Part shown: piece by piece, positions 23,006 through 35,157 of the stretch
Layout: every line of letters starts with the position of its first letter
Position numbering within the stretch: the stretch's first letter is position 1
Origin: Pezicula radicicola
Lineage: Eukaryota; Ascomycota; Leotiomycetes; Helotiales; Dermateaceae
DNA: 64,000 nucleotides
Assembly (NCBI GenBank): GCA_003008705.1
Contig: PDUO01000005.1
Coordinates: forward strand, 623,997-687,996
Reading direction: 5' to 3'
The notes under the pieces: generated by a model
Seen by the model: only the letters and a program-made list of their open reading frames with translations
Databases searched by the model: none
Told to the model about the DNA's origin: nothing
Program-made: the position numbers and the translations under genes

Positions 23006-26000
23006 GATGGGAGTGGTGGAGAACGGCAGTTGCGAGATAGTTGAGGATCAGTAATCAGGAATTTGGTGGTTAGTGAGATTGATGGATGAATGTCCGCTTA
23101 TTTGTGGATTTGATAAATGTACTCCGTAGGTGAGTACAGTTTTTTGTTTTGTCCTGTATGGAGGAAGTACTTGTGGTTCCTTTGGGGAACCATAAATAGA
23201 GCTGTTGATTCCTCCACTTTTTGATATTGGAATGGTTTGGAGGAAGGTGAGACGAGGTAGGTACGTAGGTATGTAATTTGTATATATGTACTGGTGATTA
23301 ATCTTTTTGATATTTATTTAATTGGTGTATGTTATGTACTCCGTACTTCGTGCAAGTTCTTGTATCTCCTACGCAGTATTTATCCGGGTCCTGGATGTAG
23401 TGGCACGTGCGCATCGCTACTGGCAACACTTGCTATGGATGTAATCGATCTTCGCAAAAGTACACACGATTTATATAGGTTTCCTACTCTATAGCTATAT
23501 ACTTTCGCTTTTCTGTATGATTTAATTGCTTTACAGCTAATAGAGCCTCGAATTTCCATGTGTACAGTACACGTACAAATACATAGGAAGTAGTATATGC
23601 TTAATGTTTAAATAGAAGCTTATATTATATCCATATAGAATGTGGATAAATACCACGTGGGAGATAGTGTCTCTGCAATTATCTATTTAAACGGTAGAAT
23701 GAAAGGGAAGTATTGAGACACAGTAGGGGTTTGTGTGCATTTTAAAGTATCTTGCTGACTAAGCAACTAACTTGCTCACGAGATCTGGATATCAAAAATA
23801 CTACTTCGCACCGTTTGTTATTCATTCAGCGAAGTGGTTGTTTTTGTTTAGCTAATTGAAGGCCCTTGGAGATGACATTTCCAGGCTCTTACACTTCTAC
23901 CGGTAGTCCAGAGTAACACCTCAGTGTTTCGTGCATGGTGCCTATCCGCATTTGTTGTTGATCTTGACGGGTATGCGAACTTCGATTAATTATCTCCGAC
24001 TTACTGCCTTTCCCCGTTCCCCGTAGTTTAAAAGGCCTGATCTTCTATCTGATCTTCATTTCTTTCCTACTTCCTTGTTCCCTACTACAGTAGTGTAGAG
24101 TAAGTATAGTACAGTAGTTCTCAACCTGTAAGTAGTTCCATCAGCGTCATCATAGACATTAGTGTCCGTCCACTATTTAAGAATATGCAAGCGATGGGGT
24201 CTCAAGCGATGAAGATACAAAAGAAGAACGGTGTCTCGCTCGGCATTTAAATCGCGTTTGAGCTAAGGAAAACTCTAATTTTTTCAAATCCCGAACCCGG
24301 TATCTGACTATCTTACCTGTCAGGCCTGTACGTACCAGTCAGAATCTTAGTGTAGAAACTGATCGGCAGATCGCCAGCTATAGCTATATTGGTATCTTGT
24401 TATATGCCGATGTATGGTACCTAGCGTGAACTTCTTATGGTGACCCTGTACAAATTTAGAAGAGGGGGGAAAGGATTCGAATTGGGGAGGTTTGGGGATA
24501 CTGATACAGTAATGCTAGTACTACTGTAATGTTGTTTTATTGTTACCTTTACGATATGCGAGGTATTTGCGTTCGCTTAGTTTAGGAGGCCGTGCCATAG
24601 TAGTGGTGTTAAAGGGGATGAGCAAGGATGGTTTTAACTCCTCAGGGTTATGATGGGAAAGTTTCTATAGCATGAAAAGTTAGATAATGTATTAGGAAGG
24701 TGAAGAGGACATCTAGTTACCGATATCATTCTATAAAAATATCTCAAGCAAGGCAGGGTATATAGGATGCTGCAATTGCGATGACTATGGCATGGCTTTA
24801 TGCCAAGTTTCTATTTAGGACTAGGGAGTCTCATTTGAGAAGGCAGTTTGAGGAGGGAAAATAATAAGAGAGCTGTTGTTTTAACCCTGTTTCCATATTA
24901 TCTATCCTATTAAGACACCCTCAATTTTGCTTCACAAAATCCCAATTCTCAGACCCTGAAGTCTTGACATAATTAGGATCTTCAAGATACAATGTTGAAA
25001 GTATCTAGACTTGGTGTTGTGTCGAAACAAAGTAAAATATTTTGCGTTCGGGAAGCGTTAGGATAGCCTGCTGAAGGATTGGTTTATTACTAGCACACAA
25101 GGTAGCTAGTCAATTTGTACTTGTCTGCTTTAAAGACAAGTTCGAAGAGCCTTGAGCACCTTGAGCACACTAACACTAAACCTTAAATATGTTATTACTA
25201 TCCCTTCCTAACTAGGGTTTAGCACTCTGCTCGTTTGTGCTTCTTTGCGCTCGTTTGTGCTCGTTTATACCTAATTAATGTGTTGGTAAAGATAGACGTG
25301 TTAAATTTATTAGCTAGAAGTACTTCATTAAGTAACAAAGGTATAAAATACCGTGTATGTCCTTGTGACCTAAGTGTCGATAAATATACCTAGGAAGGGA
25401 TAATTTCTCTATTTAACCACACACAAAATGTCCCTCTAACTTGGTAGTTAGGTTGTCCCTTTGTAGCAGAAAATTAACAGAGGATAGCTAACCCACTACT
25501 AATATCTCACTAAGCAAAGGTTTCTAGGCATCCTTTCCCAGGCAGCACTTTTAGCATTCTCTTAATATTTCCTTTTCAAGTTTTACTAATCCCTTTTAGT
25601 TTTATTTATCGCAAGTAGAGTTTCCGTCGATGGCTTTGCCTCCGGGCTGAATTAGGCGATAATGGTACAAGGGAGACTTGATATAATCTGGCATAGGGGG
25701 ATTATAGGAAGATTTAATTAAGTTCGCAATACCTTTAAGATGCTTGAAAGTTTCAATCATATATACTAACTGTCCTAGGAATTGTCACTGGTCTCTGCAT
25801 GTAGTAAGCGAGACAGTGTTCCACTTTACAGGGTAGTATCAAGGTATTAACAGCGCGCTCTTACTTTGGCTTTGCTCTCTAATTTCCAAGGGAGATAAAT
25901 AATCTGTTATACCTCTTGAATTGTATATAGTACACAGTTATGTTACAGAAAAGTTGGAATCGACAAATAAGGTCAACCATCTTAAAGCTTCCTTCCTCTT

Positions 26001-26050
26001 AACATCAAAAAGCAAAGAGTAAATTAAATTCCAAATATTCTCAATCAATT

Positions 26051-26330
26051 CACACAGTAGCTAAGTAGTGTTTTGTGTCTAACAAAAAGTTAATATCTTA
26101 AGTCTTAATCTTTAGACACCTTAGCAAGTCCAGTTTCATTCGGCTTTAAATAAAATCTTTCTATTTGGTCATTTCGACAAAGTAAACATCAAGTATCCTT
26201 AATTAAACCTCACAATAGCTAACCAGTGCCTTTTGTTTAAAACATCTTTAATATCTTAAGTCTTAATCTTCAGGCATCTTAGCAAACCAATTCTCACTTG
26301 ACTTTCAAGCAAATCTCTGTCTCTACAATA
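26051..26330. repeat. Degenerate tandem duplication, period about 158-160 bp
   Basis: Copy A begins about 26051 (CACACAGTAGCTAAGTAGTG) and copy B about 26211 (CACAATAGCTAACCAGTG). Both contain ATATCTTAAGTCTTAATCTT (26093 and 26251) followed by a CCTTAGCAA/TCTTAGCAA segment. Differences are largely C/T and G/A. Confidence 0.75.
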
Positions 26331-28811
26331 CAAAACAATTCGAAAAGTAGACAGCAGAGATCAGAGATGTGGTATTTGAGTGGTTTTTCTGGGGAAACAG
26401 AGCTCACTCTCCTTTGAAATTTTTATTCCGGGTTTTATCGCCGAGATTTTGTGGTTCGTCAAACGTATGCATTGACAATAAGTTTCCTGATAACAGCAAA
26501 TTGTTAAGCTCTAATTATGTTTGTAATGGCTGTCCCTACGACAAGATGTTGGGAAAATGTCCTATTCGCAGATTGGCCGGCTCATCCTCAGTGACAACCT
26601 CGTTTTCGTTTTGTATAGTACAAGGTACTATCTGAGTGATAGAATACACCTATTCTTTCTGCCTCTGTGGAATCCTTAACTTCAACCTGCCAAGAAGGCT
26701 AGCTCCTACTTGAATATATCTCTTTTAAGGGGAGAAACAGGACCTATGAAATCGATGCTATTTGGGACGTTCGTAACGTTGCTAGGGTATTGTCAGTAGC
26801 TAAAACAACTGGGTCAATCATATTGACACTAAGTATTTGCAGGCACAAGGTTAGGTGGTGATACTGGTTCTGGAGATTCTTGTGTTATACCAGGAGGAGT
26901 TCTATAAATGTCTGAAGCGTATAAGAATTATCTAGGTCATAAATGGCTCTGGCAAAGGGTCGGGATTCGGAGTTAATAGCTGTGATATGGATAAAATCCA
27001 AGGCGATAATAAGTCGCATTAGCTAGATCTCCATTTCGATACTTTCCTTATAAGAAACGAAAATCATACACCCAAAGACCCAAGTCTCTTTAGCAAAGTC
27101 TTAGATCTTAGTAGTAGAGTCTGCTATAATACCTAAGTTATAACCATCTTCTCGGATGCCTTAAAACATGTTATAAATAGGGTCCGAGGCAACAGTGACA
27201 ATATTCCCATTGACAGAATCCAACTTTGCTATAAAAAAAAGTAAACAACCTAATAACTCTATAAACAGAACTTATAGAACATATCACTTTCTTCCTTCGC
27301 AACATACAAAACATCACTAACTACCTCTATAAACCTACTTTTCTCTCAGCTACTAGAAATGTTCCCCGCTATCTAGTTATATAATGCATAAGTACCACTA
27401 AGTGCTGAGCTCTGAGTTAGGCATTAGTTTCGATTGAAAAATAAAACTTAAAAACTTGACTTTAGTTCTTCTGAAGTTCCTTAAAACTAGTTAGAGAGAT
27501 ATCTTATATTAGAAGCTCTACGATGTAGTACCCGTCACTAAAGAAGCGACATAAATACGAAATGGGGTAAGTGTTAGTACTGCTTGGTATTTAGTAGCAT
27601 CTTACTAAGTAAAGACTATATCGCAAATCCCAACAACATTAGTAGTTTTATTAGATTTTTTTTTACCTTAGCTGTTGTATGTAGTAGGCGTTATACAAAT
27701 AGTAGATAGCGGAATAAACGACGTTAATTCAAGTACTGTACCCCTGAAGGTGCTCGCTTATCGAGATTTACTTAATGTATTGTCTATAACGCCTGAACTT
27801 ATTTTGTTTCTTTAAGTCAAGGCTATTATAGATTCGAAATATATACTCTATTATTTACCTTTAGTTATAAATAATAACAATTAGTTTCTTAAGTCTCTTG
27901 TTAGATCTACTTACTTAGGTAAAGATATCTTAAGAGGAGGGCCACTTAAAGGCAGCAATAGCTGTAAAGCTCCTAATTTAAGCTACAACCTAATGCATCT
28001 AGGAGCTATAAGGAGTAGAAAACATTATCTCCCTAACGGCTTAGCTGTAGTCGTGGTTCTATTAGTGTTAATATTTAGTTAAAATGTAAGAAGTTCTACT
28101 TATATACTATTAAATTCTACTAACATCCTAGTAACGCTAGATCTTTACCCTCCTAGCTTATATATAGATTAAGAAATGTATTAGATAAAAACAAATGAAA
28201 TATTAATAATAAAATACTAAACTCTTAGATTAAACTTATTAACCTCTTTTCCTAATTATAGTTATTAAAACTAAACTTAGTCTATCCTCTAAAGTAGTAA
28301 TTTTACTCGAATTACCTTTCTAAAGCAAGTTAAGAAAGATCCTGTCTAAGCTCTATATAAGATAAGGGTATTTTACTTCTTTTTTACTCTCTATTATAGG
28401 ATATAAACTTATTTAATTTATAATAAGCAATAGTAATACTTTTATATCTTAATTACTAAAAGCTACCTATAAGGAGTAATATTAAGAGTATAATTAACCT
28501 TAAGGAGTAAAGATTTTACTTAAGTTAAAATCTTAAGAGGGCTTATTTATTTAAACTAATAAGACCTACTTATGCTTATTACTTATACTATACAATTAAA
28601 GGTTTCTTTACAACAGGTTAATAGATGAGCAATTAAGGTAATAACACTTAGAAATAGAGCTACTACTAATTTTGTTATATTGTTCTATTAAGTACTATTA
28701 TTAGTAAGAGAGTTCTTAAAAATAATTTATAAACTTGTCTGTATAGTAAAACTCCATCCAGTACATCCCCAGATCGTTCCCTTCAAAAAGTCTACAGCCC
28801 AAAGACATACT

Positions 28812-30785
28812 CTACAACCTCGAACGTGCCCATACACGTATGTTCTCCGTCAACCACTTCCTAATCGATCCCTCAATCATATCTAACAAATTCATAGGCC
28901 GCAATAATCCTGGTAGCACACCATCCTTTCAAGCATTAGTCAGTTCATATAACCTGAAAAGCAAAAGATTTTTTTTTTGCAATAACAGACAAAGGACAGA
29001 TAAAGATTCACATACCGCACCAGCATCAATAGCAACTTCCTCATTTCCTGGTGAATTACGCAATGTAGCAATAATCGGTACATGGCCCCTCAACAACCCC
29101 TTCTCCTCCAATATTCTTATACGTCGAATACAAGCCAAATTATCTTCTGAAGACTTTTTAGTAGTATCCATTACAACCGCATCCAAAACAACAACATCCT
29201 TTGAAGATATATTTCCCTTCCAGAGGTCCGTTTTCTCTATGTATTTAAGAGCTTCTTTGGCGTTGTTTGCAAGATGTACAGTACAACCAAACTTGGACAT
29301 TAGTTTGGCCATGATTTTTCTATTTACTAGGTTGTCTTCGATTGCTAGGATGTGATAGCCGTATTGTTTTCTAGGAATTGGTTTTGCTGGTGCAGGCTCT
29401 ATTGGGTTGATAGGTGGGGATGTCATCGGTAGGTTTATTTCTGAGGTTGTTTTCGAACGTTCACCGTGGTCCTGAGAACTCCTTTCAAGTTGTGAGATCT
29501 TGCTCGGTAGACTGGTCATTTGGCGGCCATTCCGATGGAAGGTTTCAGGAGGAACGATTTCATTTATATTTGCCACCGGGTTGATGTACGAGGTAACGTT
29601 CTCAAATATTTCTTGCCTGGATTGGGTCTCTTTGACTTGCACTTGGATGTTTTCAACCAACGTGAAGTAGCAGATATCCGTGGTAAAACAGAAAACCTTG
29701 GTCAAGTTCTCTTTTTCATCCAGTTGAGGAAATGCCAGAAACAGGATCCATGCCATGCCCTTTTCAGCTTGCATATCTATGAGCCGAGGCTTCTTGACTC
29801 GTAGTTCAAGACGAAATTCCTGTTTAGCTGTGGACAGTTCTCTCCATTTCAGACGAAAAGCATCGTGATCATTTTCGTCTATTGCATCCAAGAAAGACAT
29901 CGGATAATGTCCTTCTATGAGTTTTGAGCCACAGACCTTGTCATACCATTGGCAATTTAACAATGTCATTTTTCCTTCTGGATCAAATGTGAACCACCCA
30001 GATGGAATGAGCTCAGACGTTGGGCCAATTTCTTCTGTCGGCTCGCGTAACCTCTCGGTGACACTGCACTGCTCCGCTGTATCAACTTCACTATCGTTGA
30101 TTTGTTTTTCTGAGGCTATATTCGTGATAGTCTCTGTGAAGATCTTGGAGACTCCTATGCTTTCTAGTCCTTGATCACAAGATAAAATGATCCATTTCTC
30201 CTTTGCTTCACCGGCTGTAAGCTCGAAAAAAGGATTCCGTAGACGAATTGGAAACAGCTTCTTGCCTATTTTGGTTGATAATATCTTCCATTCTTCCGTA
30301 GTAATCGGTTGATCTTTGTCTAACAGCACAGCTTCTTCGATGTACGTCGGCCGTTCAAAATATCGAGGGTGCCCAGCAAGCTGATACCAACTATCGTTTG
30401 CATGAACCATTTCCCCATTTTGTAACGAGTCGTACATGCCAGCAATTTTGAGCTCGGCTAGTAACTTGAATTTGGGCTGGAGGTCGGCGACTTGTTTCGG
30501 CGAGTCTGCATCTGCAGGAGGCCCCTTACCCAGCGATGTATTATCCTTAAGCTGACCATCCAGTGCAATCAATCTGCTGTCCTCGTCAAGCGGCGAAGCG
30601 ATAGTGGTTTCCTTCTTCAATGCCTGTGGTGATATAAGGGAGTTCTGATGACCATAACCAAGTTGAAATTCCGACGCATCTAACTGATGATCAGATTCAT
30701 CACTTCCTTTAGCAGGCTTGCCTCTGGAAGAAGTCCTACAAGTCTGAGATTTGGATTTGTTCTCCTCATGGTCTGACCCCTCCAT
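28812..30785 (-). CDS. PAS-PAS-receiver protein; hybrid histidine kinase derivative lacking kinase core
   Basis: Exon 1 is 30785-29016, the intron has a GTATGT donor and a TGACTAAT-type branch point, and exon 2 is 28925-28812; 627 aa. The start is the first ATG of the frame (MEGSDHEENKSKSQ). Residues about 110-200 form a PAS-like block (YDSLQNGEMVHANDSWYQLA). Residues about 260-375 form a second (SGWFTFDPEGKMTLLNCQWY ... KVFCFTTDI), the arrangement that precedes the kinase in fungal hybrid histidine kinases. The expected dimerisation/H-box and HATPase segments (no SHE-R-P H-box, no N or G boxes) are absent. A linker leads directly to a receiver domain at about 475-620 (HILAIEDNLVNRKIMAKLM, VVMD at about 540, HVPIIA). 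The receiver is itself atypical: the M-P loop after the phospho-Asp reads TTKKSSED, the Thr/Ser switch is altered (PIIATLRN), and the KP lysine is LRP. It is probably a non-catalytic phosphorelay partner or decoy, or a decaying gene. The frame is intact. Confidence 0.8.
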
Positions 30786-31342
30786 GACGAGATGATATTT
30801 CACAAGATGATTTGGACCGCAGACTACCTGACTGAGCAGGTTCGCGGAGCGCGGACTTGCCTCCTTGATAAGATCTGCAAAGAATCGGACGAAGTGAAGA
30901 AAACGTGAAGAAAGATGATAAAAGCGAATTCCTGCAATACTCGATACAGCGGCCAAATACGAAGAAGTACTGCTGCAAACAGGTTTGAGGCACAGTGTGG
31001 CTATTCACGTGATAGTCCTAATTGGGATACACGTCTTCCTCTCGTCCTTGCTCTCTTGCACTGATTGGCTGCATCGTAGTCTATACGAGACTGTGTAGTC
31101 CATTTGTAATCCTCTAGATACAATTTCCTCGGCGAACGTCCATTCCAAAAAGCGAGGACTTCTATCAAACGGTGTATTGTCATTTACTGGCAGTAGATGA
31201 TAGCAATTAAGGCTCGTTCTCTATCCACATCTGAAGACCTTCCGGGATGCTACTTGGGTCGTCTATCATAATCTGTCTCCCAATTCCAACTCCAGCTCCT
31301 AAACTCCATAAGCAAAACCATATGCCCCTCGTTCCCCGAATC
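30786..31342. other. Intergenic between receiver protein and SNARE gene
   Basis: Upstream region of the PAS-receiver gene and 3' flank of the SNARE gene. The receiver-protein frame stays open for about 75 codons before its ATG but has no ATG there, so I treat it as leader. Nothing else is visible. Confidence 0.45.
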
Positions 31343-32175
31343 CTACAAAACAAGCACCAAAATCAAGAGTATTATCAGGACGAAAATGAGCACAGCTATA
31401 CAGCAACTGCTCATTGTGTCCTCGTTCTTCTGTATCACGTACCCCATTTTCTGCATACCTGTCTGCAGTCGTCCCCCAACCCTATCTGCAAGGTTGTCGA
31501 CATGGTCGAGCATCTCGCCCTGTTCCTCCAACTCGCGGCCCATATCATCCGCCTGCTGCCTTAAATTTCCCACCGTCCGGAAAACGCCATCCAGTTGCTC
31601 ATCCTGCTCGTGCATCATGGTCAACTGCTGCTGCTGCTCGAATTCCGCCGTGTAATCTTCCCTATCTTCGCCTCTCTCCCTGCCTCTCCCACGGCCCATC
31701 TCTTCATCCACCATTTCATTCCTTGATCCAATCTGCTTGTTAAGCTCATCCCGCATATCCTCCACCTCGTTACCCACCTCGTCTACGAGTCTCTTCCGCC
31801 GCGACACCTCTTCAATCTCTAGTCCATATTTGTAGGGGTCTGATTGTACGGCTTGTACCGAAGCTACCAGGTCGCTCAGGTCTTCAGCTAGTGTTGCGAG
31901 TGCCGTTTGGAGGTCTGCTCGCGCGGAGGTGAGCTCTGGGGAGGTGGAGCTCGTGGAAAGGGAGCGGATGCGCAGGTATGAGGTGAAGAGAGGGCGCGTG
32001 TGCGTTAGCTGGGAGAGCACATCACTGAGCTCACGTTAGCATCTTCTGACAGTTCATAATGGAAAATACATGGTGACCGGAAACTTGTACATCTTCAAGA
32101 CGATTGATTGACTAGGTAAGTGACGTACGCTTGGACTTGGAGGAAGGGATCCTCTTCATTTGTTGAGGACATCAT
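31343..32175 (-). CDS. TLG1: Qc-SNARE, Tlg1/syntaxin-6 type
   Basis: Exon 1 is 32175-32129 (MMSSTNEEDPFLQVQ), the intron has a GTACGT donor and a GCTCAG acceptor, and exon 2 is 32024-31343; 242 aa. The DPF start followed by ADVLSQLTHTRPL is the syntaxin-6/Tlg1 N-terminal three-helix domain. A basic Arg/Gly linker (GRGRGRERGED) and a poly-Gln patch follow. The t-SNARE coil runs from about DEQLDGVFRTVGNL to GYVIQKNEDTM, with heptad spacing and a central glutamine at LEEQGEMLDHV. The C-terminus is a single membrane anchor rich in Leu/Ile/Val with no lumenal tail. It acts in endosome-to-late-Golgi retrograde fusion with Tlg2, Vti1 and Snc partners. The splice is supported by restoration of the family N-terminus. 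Confidence 0.9.
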
Positions 32176-33262
32176 TGTAGGCGGCTAGAAATAGTCTTTT
32201 GGCCGTAGAGGCAGTGTTTGATGTAGCAAGCCGGTGACACTTTGGCTTTGCGAAGTACAGAGAGATGCGATGTGTGAAGTAGCCTGGCGCAGATGATGGT
32301 GACGAGGCTGAATGTTTCCGTAAGCACTGTTCGTCTAATTCAAGCTTGATTGGACTTCCTCTCACAACCTAGTGAGTTGGTATTATTAGTATTATAACTA
32401 AATTCAAAGGGTTGCAAGTAGATGCTCTGTCGTTGCTGAGTACTGTACTGTACTGTATGCATGCACACACACATGGCGACTCCGAGGTGGTTTAGTGAAA
32501 TGAAGCTGGTGTCGATGGAGGTCGTTGTGGCTGGTGCCTTCAGCCACATTTTCTCTCAGCCAACATCAAGTCAAGGGTCGCGACTCATTTGCATTACTTC
32601 CCGTATGTAGCTATCCTAGACACCCGCAGATTACATGGTCAAAAGTGCCAAAACTCTGCTCATAAGAGTCAGCAACACCTCCATTCGCCACCGAGCAAGG
32701 CTCCCTCTAGCCTGTAGTGGCTACAGTAGCCCGGAAGGACAAGGCATCATGCAGGCTGTTGGAGTCGTTGCTGCCTTGTTGGTCTTTGGGCCTCACAGGT
32801 CTGCCCAAATGCACGGCTGCAACCCTCCAACAAAGTTGTTAGAAAATATCTAACTGGTTGTAATGCCATCGTCTAGCTCTTTACCATCACACACCTGACT
32901 CATTTGACGGCACTTATTAACCAACCTCTCCATCATATTCGGTCGTGTGGCGGTGTGTTGTAACTGGTCTTCGGTCTGCTAGTCGCTACTCCAGGCAGAG
33001 AACCTCCGTAGGCCCTACCTTGTTCTTGATAGATTACCTATCTCGCTCACCAGTTTGCCTCATTTTGCGGTCCTTCCTATAAAGAGAACGCATGCATGTC
33101 TTGTGAAGAAATAATTCGCTCTTTCCCAGACACGCTCGCCACCTGCCGTACCTCAAAGTTGAGAACATCATCGTCGTTTAGTCCCACTATCTGCACTTTA
33201 GCGCATCATCATTCCCACACAACAACACTTTGAATAGCTTCATTTTCGTCAAGTCGGACAAG
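32176..33262. other. Divergent promoter region, SNARE / BCS1-like genes
   Basis: About 1.1 kb shared by two divergently transcribed genes. It contains a CTGTA run at 32441-32458 and a CA-rich stretch. No supportable gene. Confidence 0.5.
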
Positions 33263-35157
33263 ATGGCTCGCATGGGTCGTAGCCCCGGCCTGGGGTCCCT
33301 ACTTGGGAATGCTGCATTTCCTGGAGCACCTGGAGATGTGAATTCAACGTCACCAATGCTTCTACCCACCCAGGTTCTGGAAGCATTCATCCCCGGATAT
33401 GGATACCTCCATCGTTTTGTTCTTTACAGTACGGGATTCGACGTCACCTCTTTGGTTTCCTTCTTGGCTTTGCTCTGGGTAGCTATGCGTGTTGGAAACT
33501 CGCTGTACGCTGGTCTTTTGGCAGCTGTTGCTTCAGTGTGGACATCCGAAATCACCATGAATAGCAACGACGAAATCCATTCCCACTTGATACAGTTCCT
33601 TGCTCATCAATTCAAGACTAAGTCATCCCGGAAGTTGCTGGCAGAGACACCGGCGAAGACCGCCTGGGAAATAGACAATGAGGCCAAGGAAGGCCCGGAG
33701 ACTACCACTGATGCAGATGGGAATATCAAATGGCTCAATTTCTCTAACCAGGAAAAGAAATCTCTGCCGAGATTTACACCCGCTCTTGGGGCAACACACA
33801 GCTTTTGGCACAAAGGCATCTATTTTACTATCAGGCGAAAGGAGGTGTCCATTATGGAATCATTAGGGGGTGCCGGCGCAACAGCATTTAGAGACAAGGA
33901 GACATTAACCATCTCATGTTATGGACGCTCGACAACACCTATCAAGAATCTCATCCAGCATGCAAAAGAGCACTACCATCTCGGCCATAATATCAAGACT
34001 GTCATCAAGAGACCAGCGCCAAAGGACATGCGCCGCTTTGGAGGACGTGGAAGTTGGATGATGATTGCGGAACGACCATGCAGACCTATGAAGACAGTTG
34101 TCCTAGATGAAGAACGCAAGATGGATGTCCTGGCTGATATTAATGAATACTTGAACCCAGCCACGGCACGCTGGTACGCAAACCGAGGAATTCCGTACAG
34201 AAGAGGCTACCTCTTTTATGGCCCTCCAGGAACTGGGAAAACCTCTCTTACTTTCGCTCTTGCTGGTGTATTTGGTTTGGACATCCATGTCATCTCTCTT
34301 CTTGAGCCAACCCTCACCGAAGAGGAGCTCGGAATGCTCTTCACTAACTTACCACCACGATGCATTGTTCTTCTCGAAGACATCGACACAGCAGGCCTGA
34401 TTCGAAATGAGAAGCAAGAAGAGAATCAACAAGGTCCAGCACCCGGCCAATCAAAAGACGAATGGAGTGTAATGAATCTCACAAAAGCTATCAAGAAAGC
34501 AAACAGCAATGATCAGAAAACCGAAGGCATCACTCTTTCTGGACTCCTAAATATGTAAGAATACTCTGATTCCTTCGCCAAAGCAAATAAAAACTTACAC
34601 AAGATAGTATCGACGGAGTAGCCTCACACGAAGGTAGAGTCCTCGTGATGACAACCAACCGTCCAGAACAACTCGACGACGCTTTGATAAGACCAGGACG
34701 AGTAGACCACCAAGTTGCCTTCAGCAACGCAACACAATCACAAATCAAAGAGCTCTTTGAGCGTATGTATAGCATAGACCTTCCAGCAAGCTCACCAACC
34801 GCTCGCACAAGTCTCACCATCGACCCCACCACCAAACTAAACACCATCAAGACCAAAGCCCAAACTGAAGGGATTCTCACACCCCCAGCAACACCAAACG
34901 AAGCCTTCTCTCCAACAACAACAACAACAACACTAGCAGCAGTAGGCATAAATAACCTCTCCTCAACAGAACTAAGCGAAATAGCCAGCTCCTTCGCCTC
35001 CGGAATTCCAGATGGCATGTTCAGTCCAGCAGAGATTCAAGGATTTCTTTTGAAGAGGAAGAAGGATCCGAGGAAGGCTTTGAGGGAAGTTGGGGCTTGG
35101 GTGGAGAGTATGAAGGAACAGAAAGAGGCGAAGACGAAACTTGTTGGTTTTCAATGA
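33263..35157 (+). CDS. BCS1-like mitochondrial-type AAA ATPase
   Basis: Exon 1 is 33263-34554, the intron has a GTAAGA donor and a GATAG acceptor, and exon 2 is 34608-35157; 613 aa. The ATG at 33263 (MARMGRSPG) is chosen because the upstream frame lacks an ATG. A hydrophobic segment near residues 60-90 (LVSFLALLWVAMRVGN) precedes the BCS1 N-terminal domain (FWHKGIYFTIRRKE, LTISCYGRSTTPIKNL). The AAA core has Walker A GPPGTGKTS (about 320-328), Walker B CIVLLEDID, and sensor and arginine-finger regions VMTTNRPEQLDDALIRPGRVD. A roughly 45-residue insertion rich in Gln/Lys separates Walker B from the LSGLLNIIDG segment, and the C-terminus has a Thr-rich insertion (PTTTTTTLAAVG). These are features of the expanded fungal BCS1-like group rather than canonical Bcs1, which inserts the Rieske protein into complex III. 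The substrate of this paralogue is unknown. Confidence 0.92.

Larger units (their letters stand above)
21995..28811. other. Gene-free, strongly AT-rich block
   Basis: About 6.8 kb with no supportable gene. The first kilobase is the 3' flank of the zinc-cluster gene, with a GGAAGTT-type minisatellite at about 22964-23005. From about 23.5 kb composition falls steadily, and 27.7-28.75 kb is extremely TA-rich with stops in all frames. Contents include a degenerate tandem duplication (26051-26330), TGCTCGTTTG triplication near 25229-25265, and TACTCCGTA copies at 23120 and 23337. This is what heavily RIP-mutated transposon DNA looks like, although I could not identify an element. Confidence 0.65.

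Noticed and set aside
26640..27000. Possible retroelement coding relic on the minus strand
   Set aside because: A few Pro-rich and polyprotein-like stretches appear, but no reverse transcriptase or integrase motif and many stops. Not assignable to an element.
28840..29355. 171-codon frame on the plus strand
   Set aside because: Antisense shadow of the receiver domain encoded on the minus strand.
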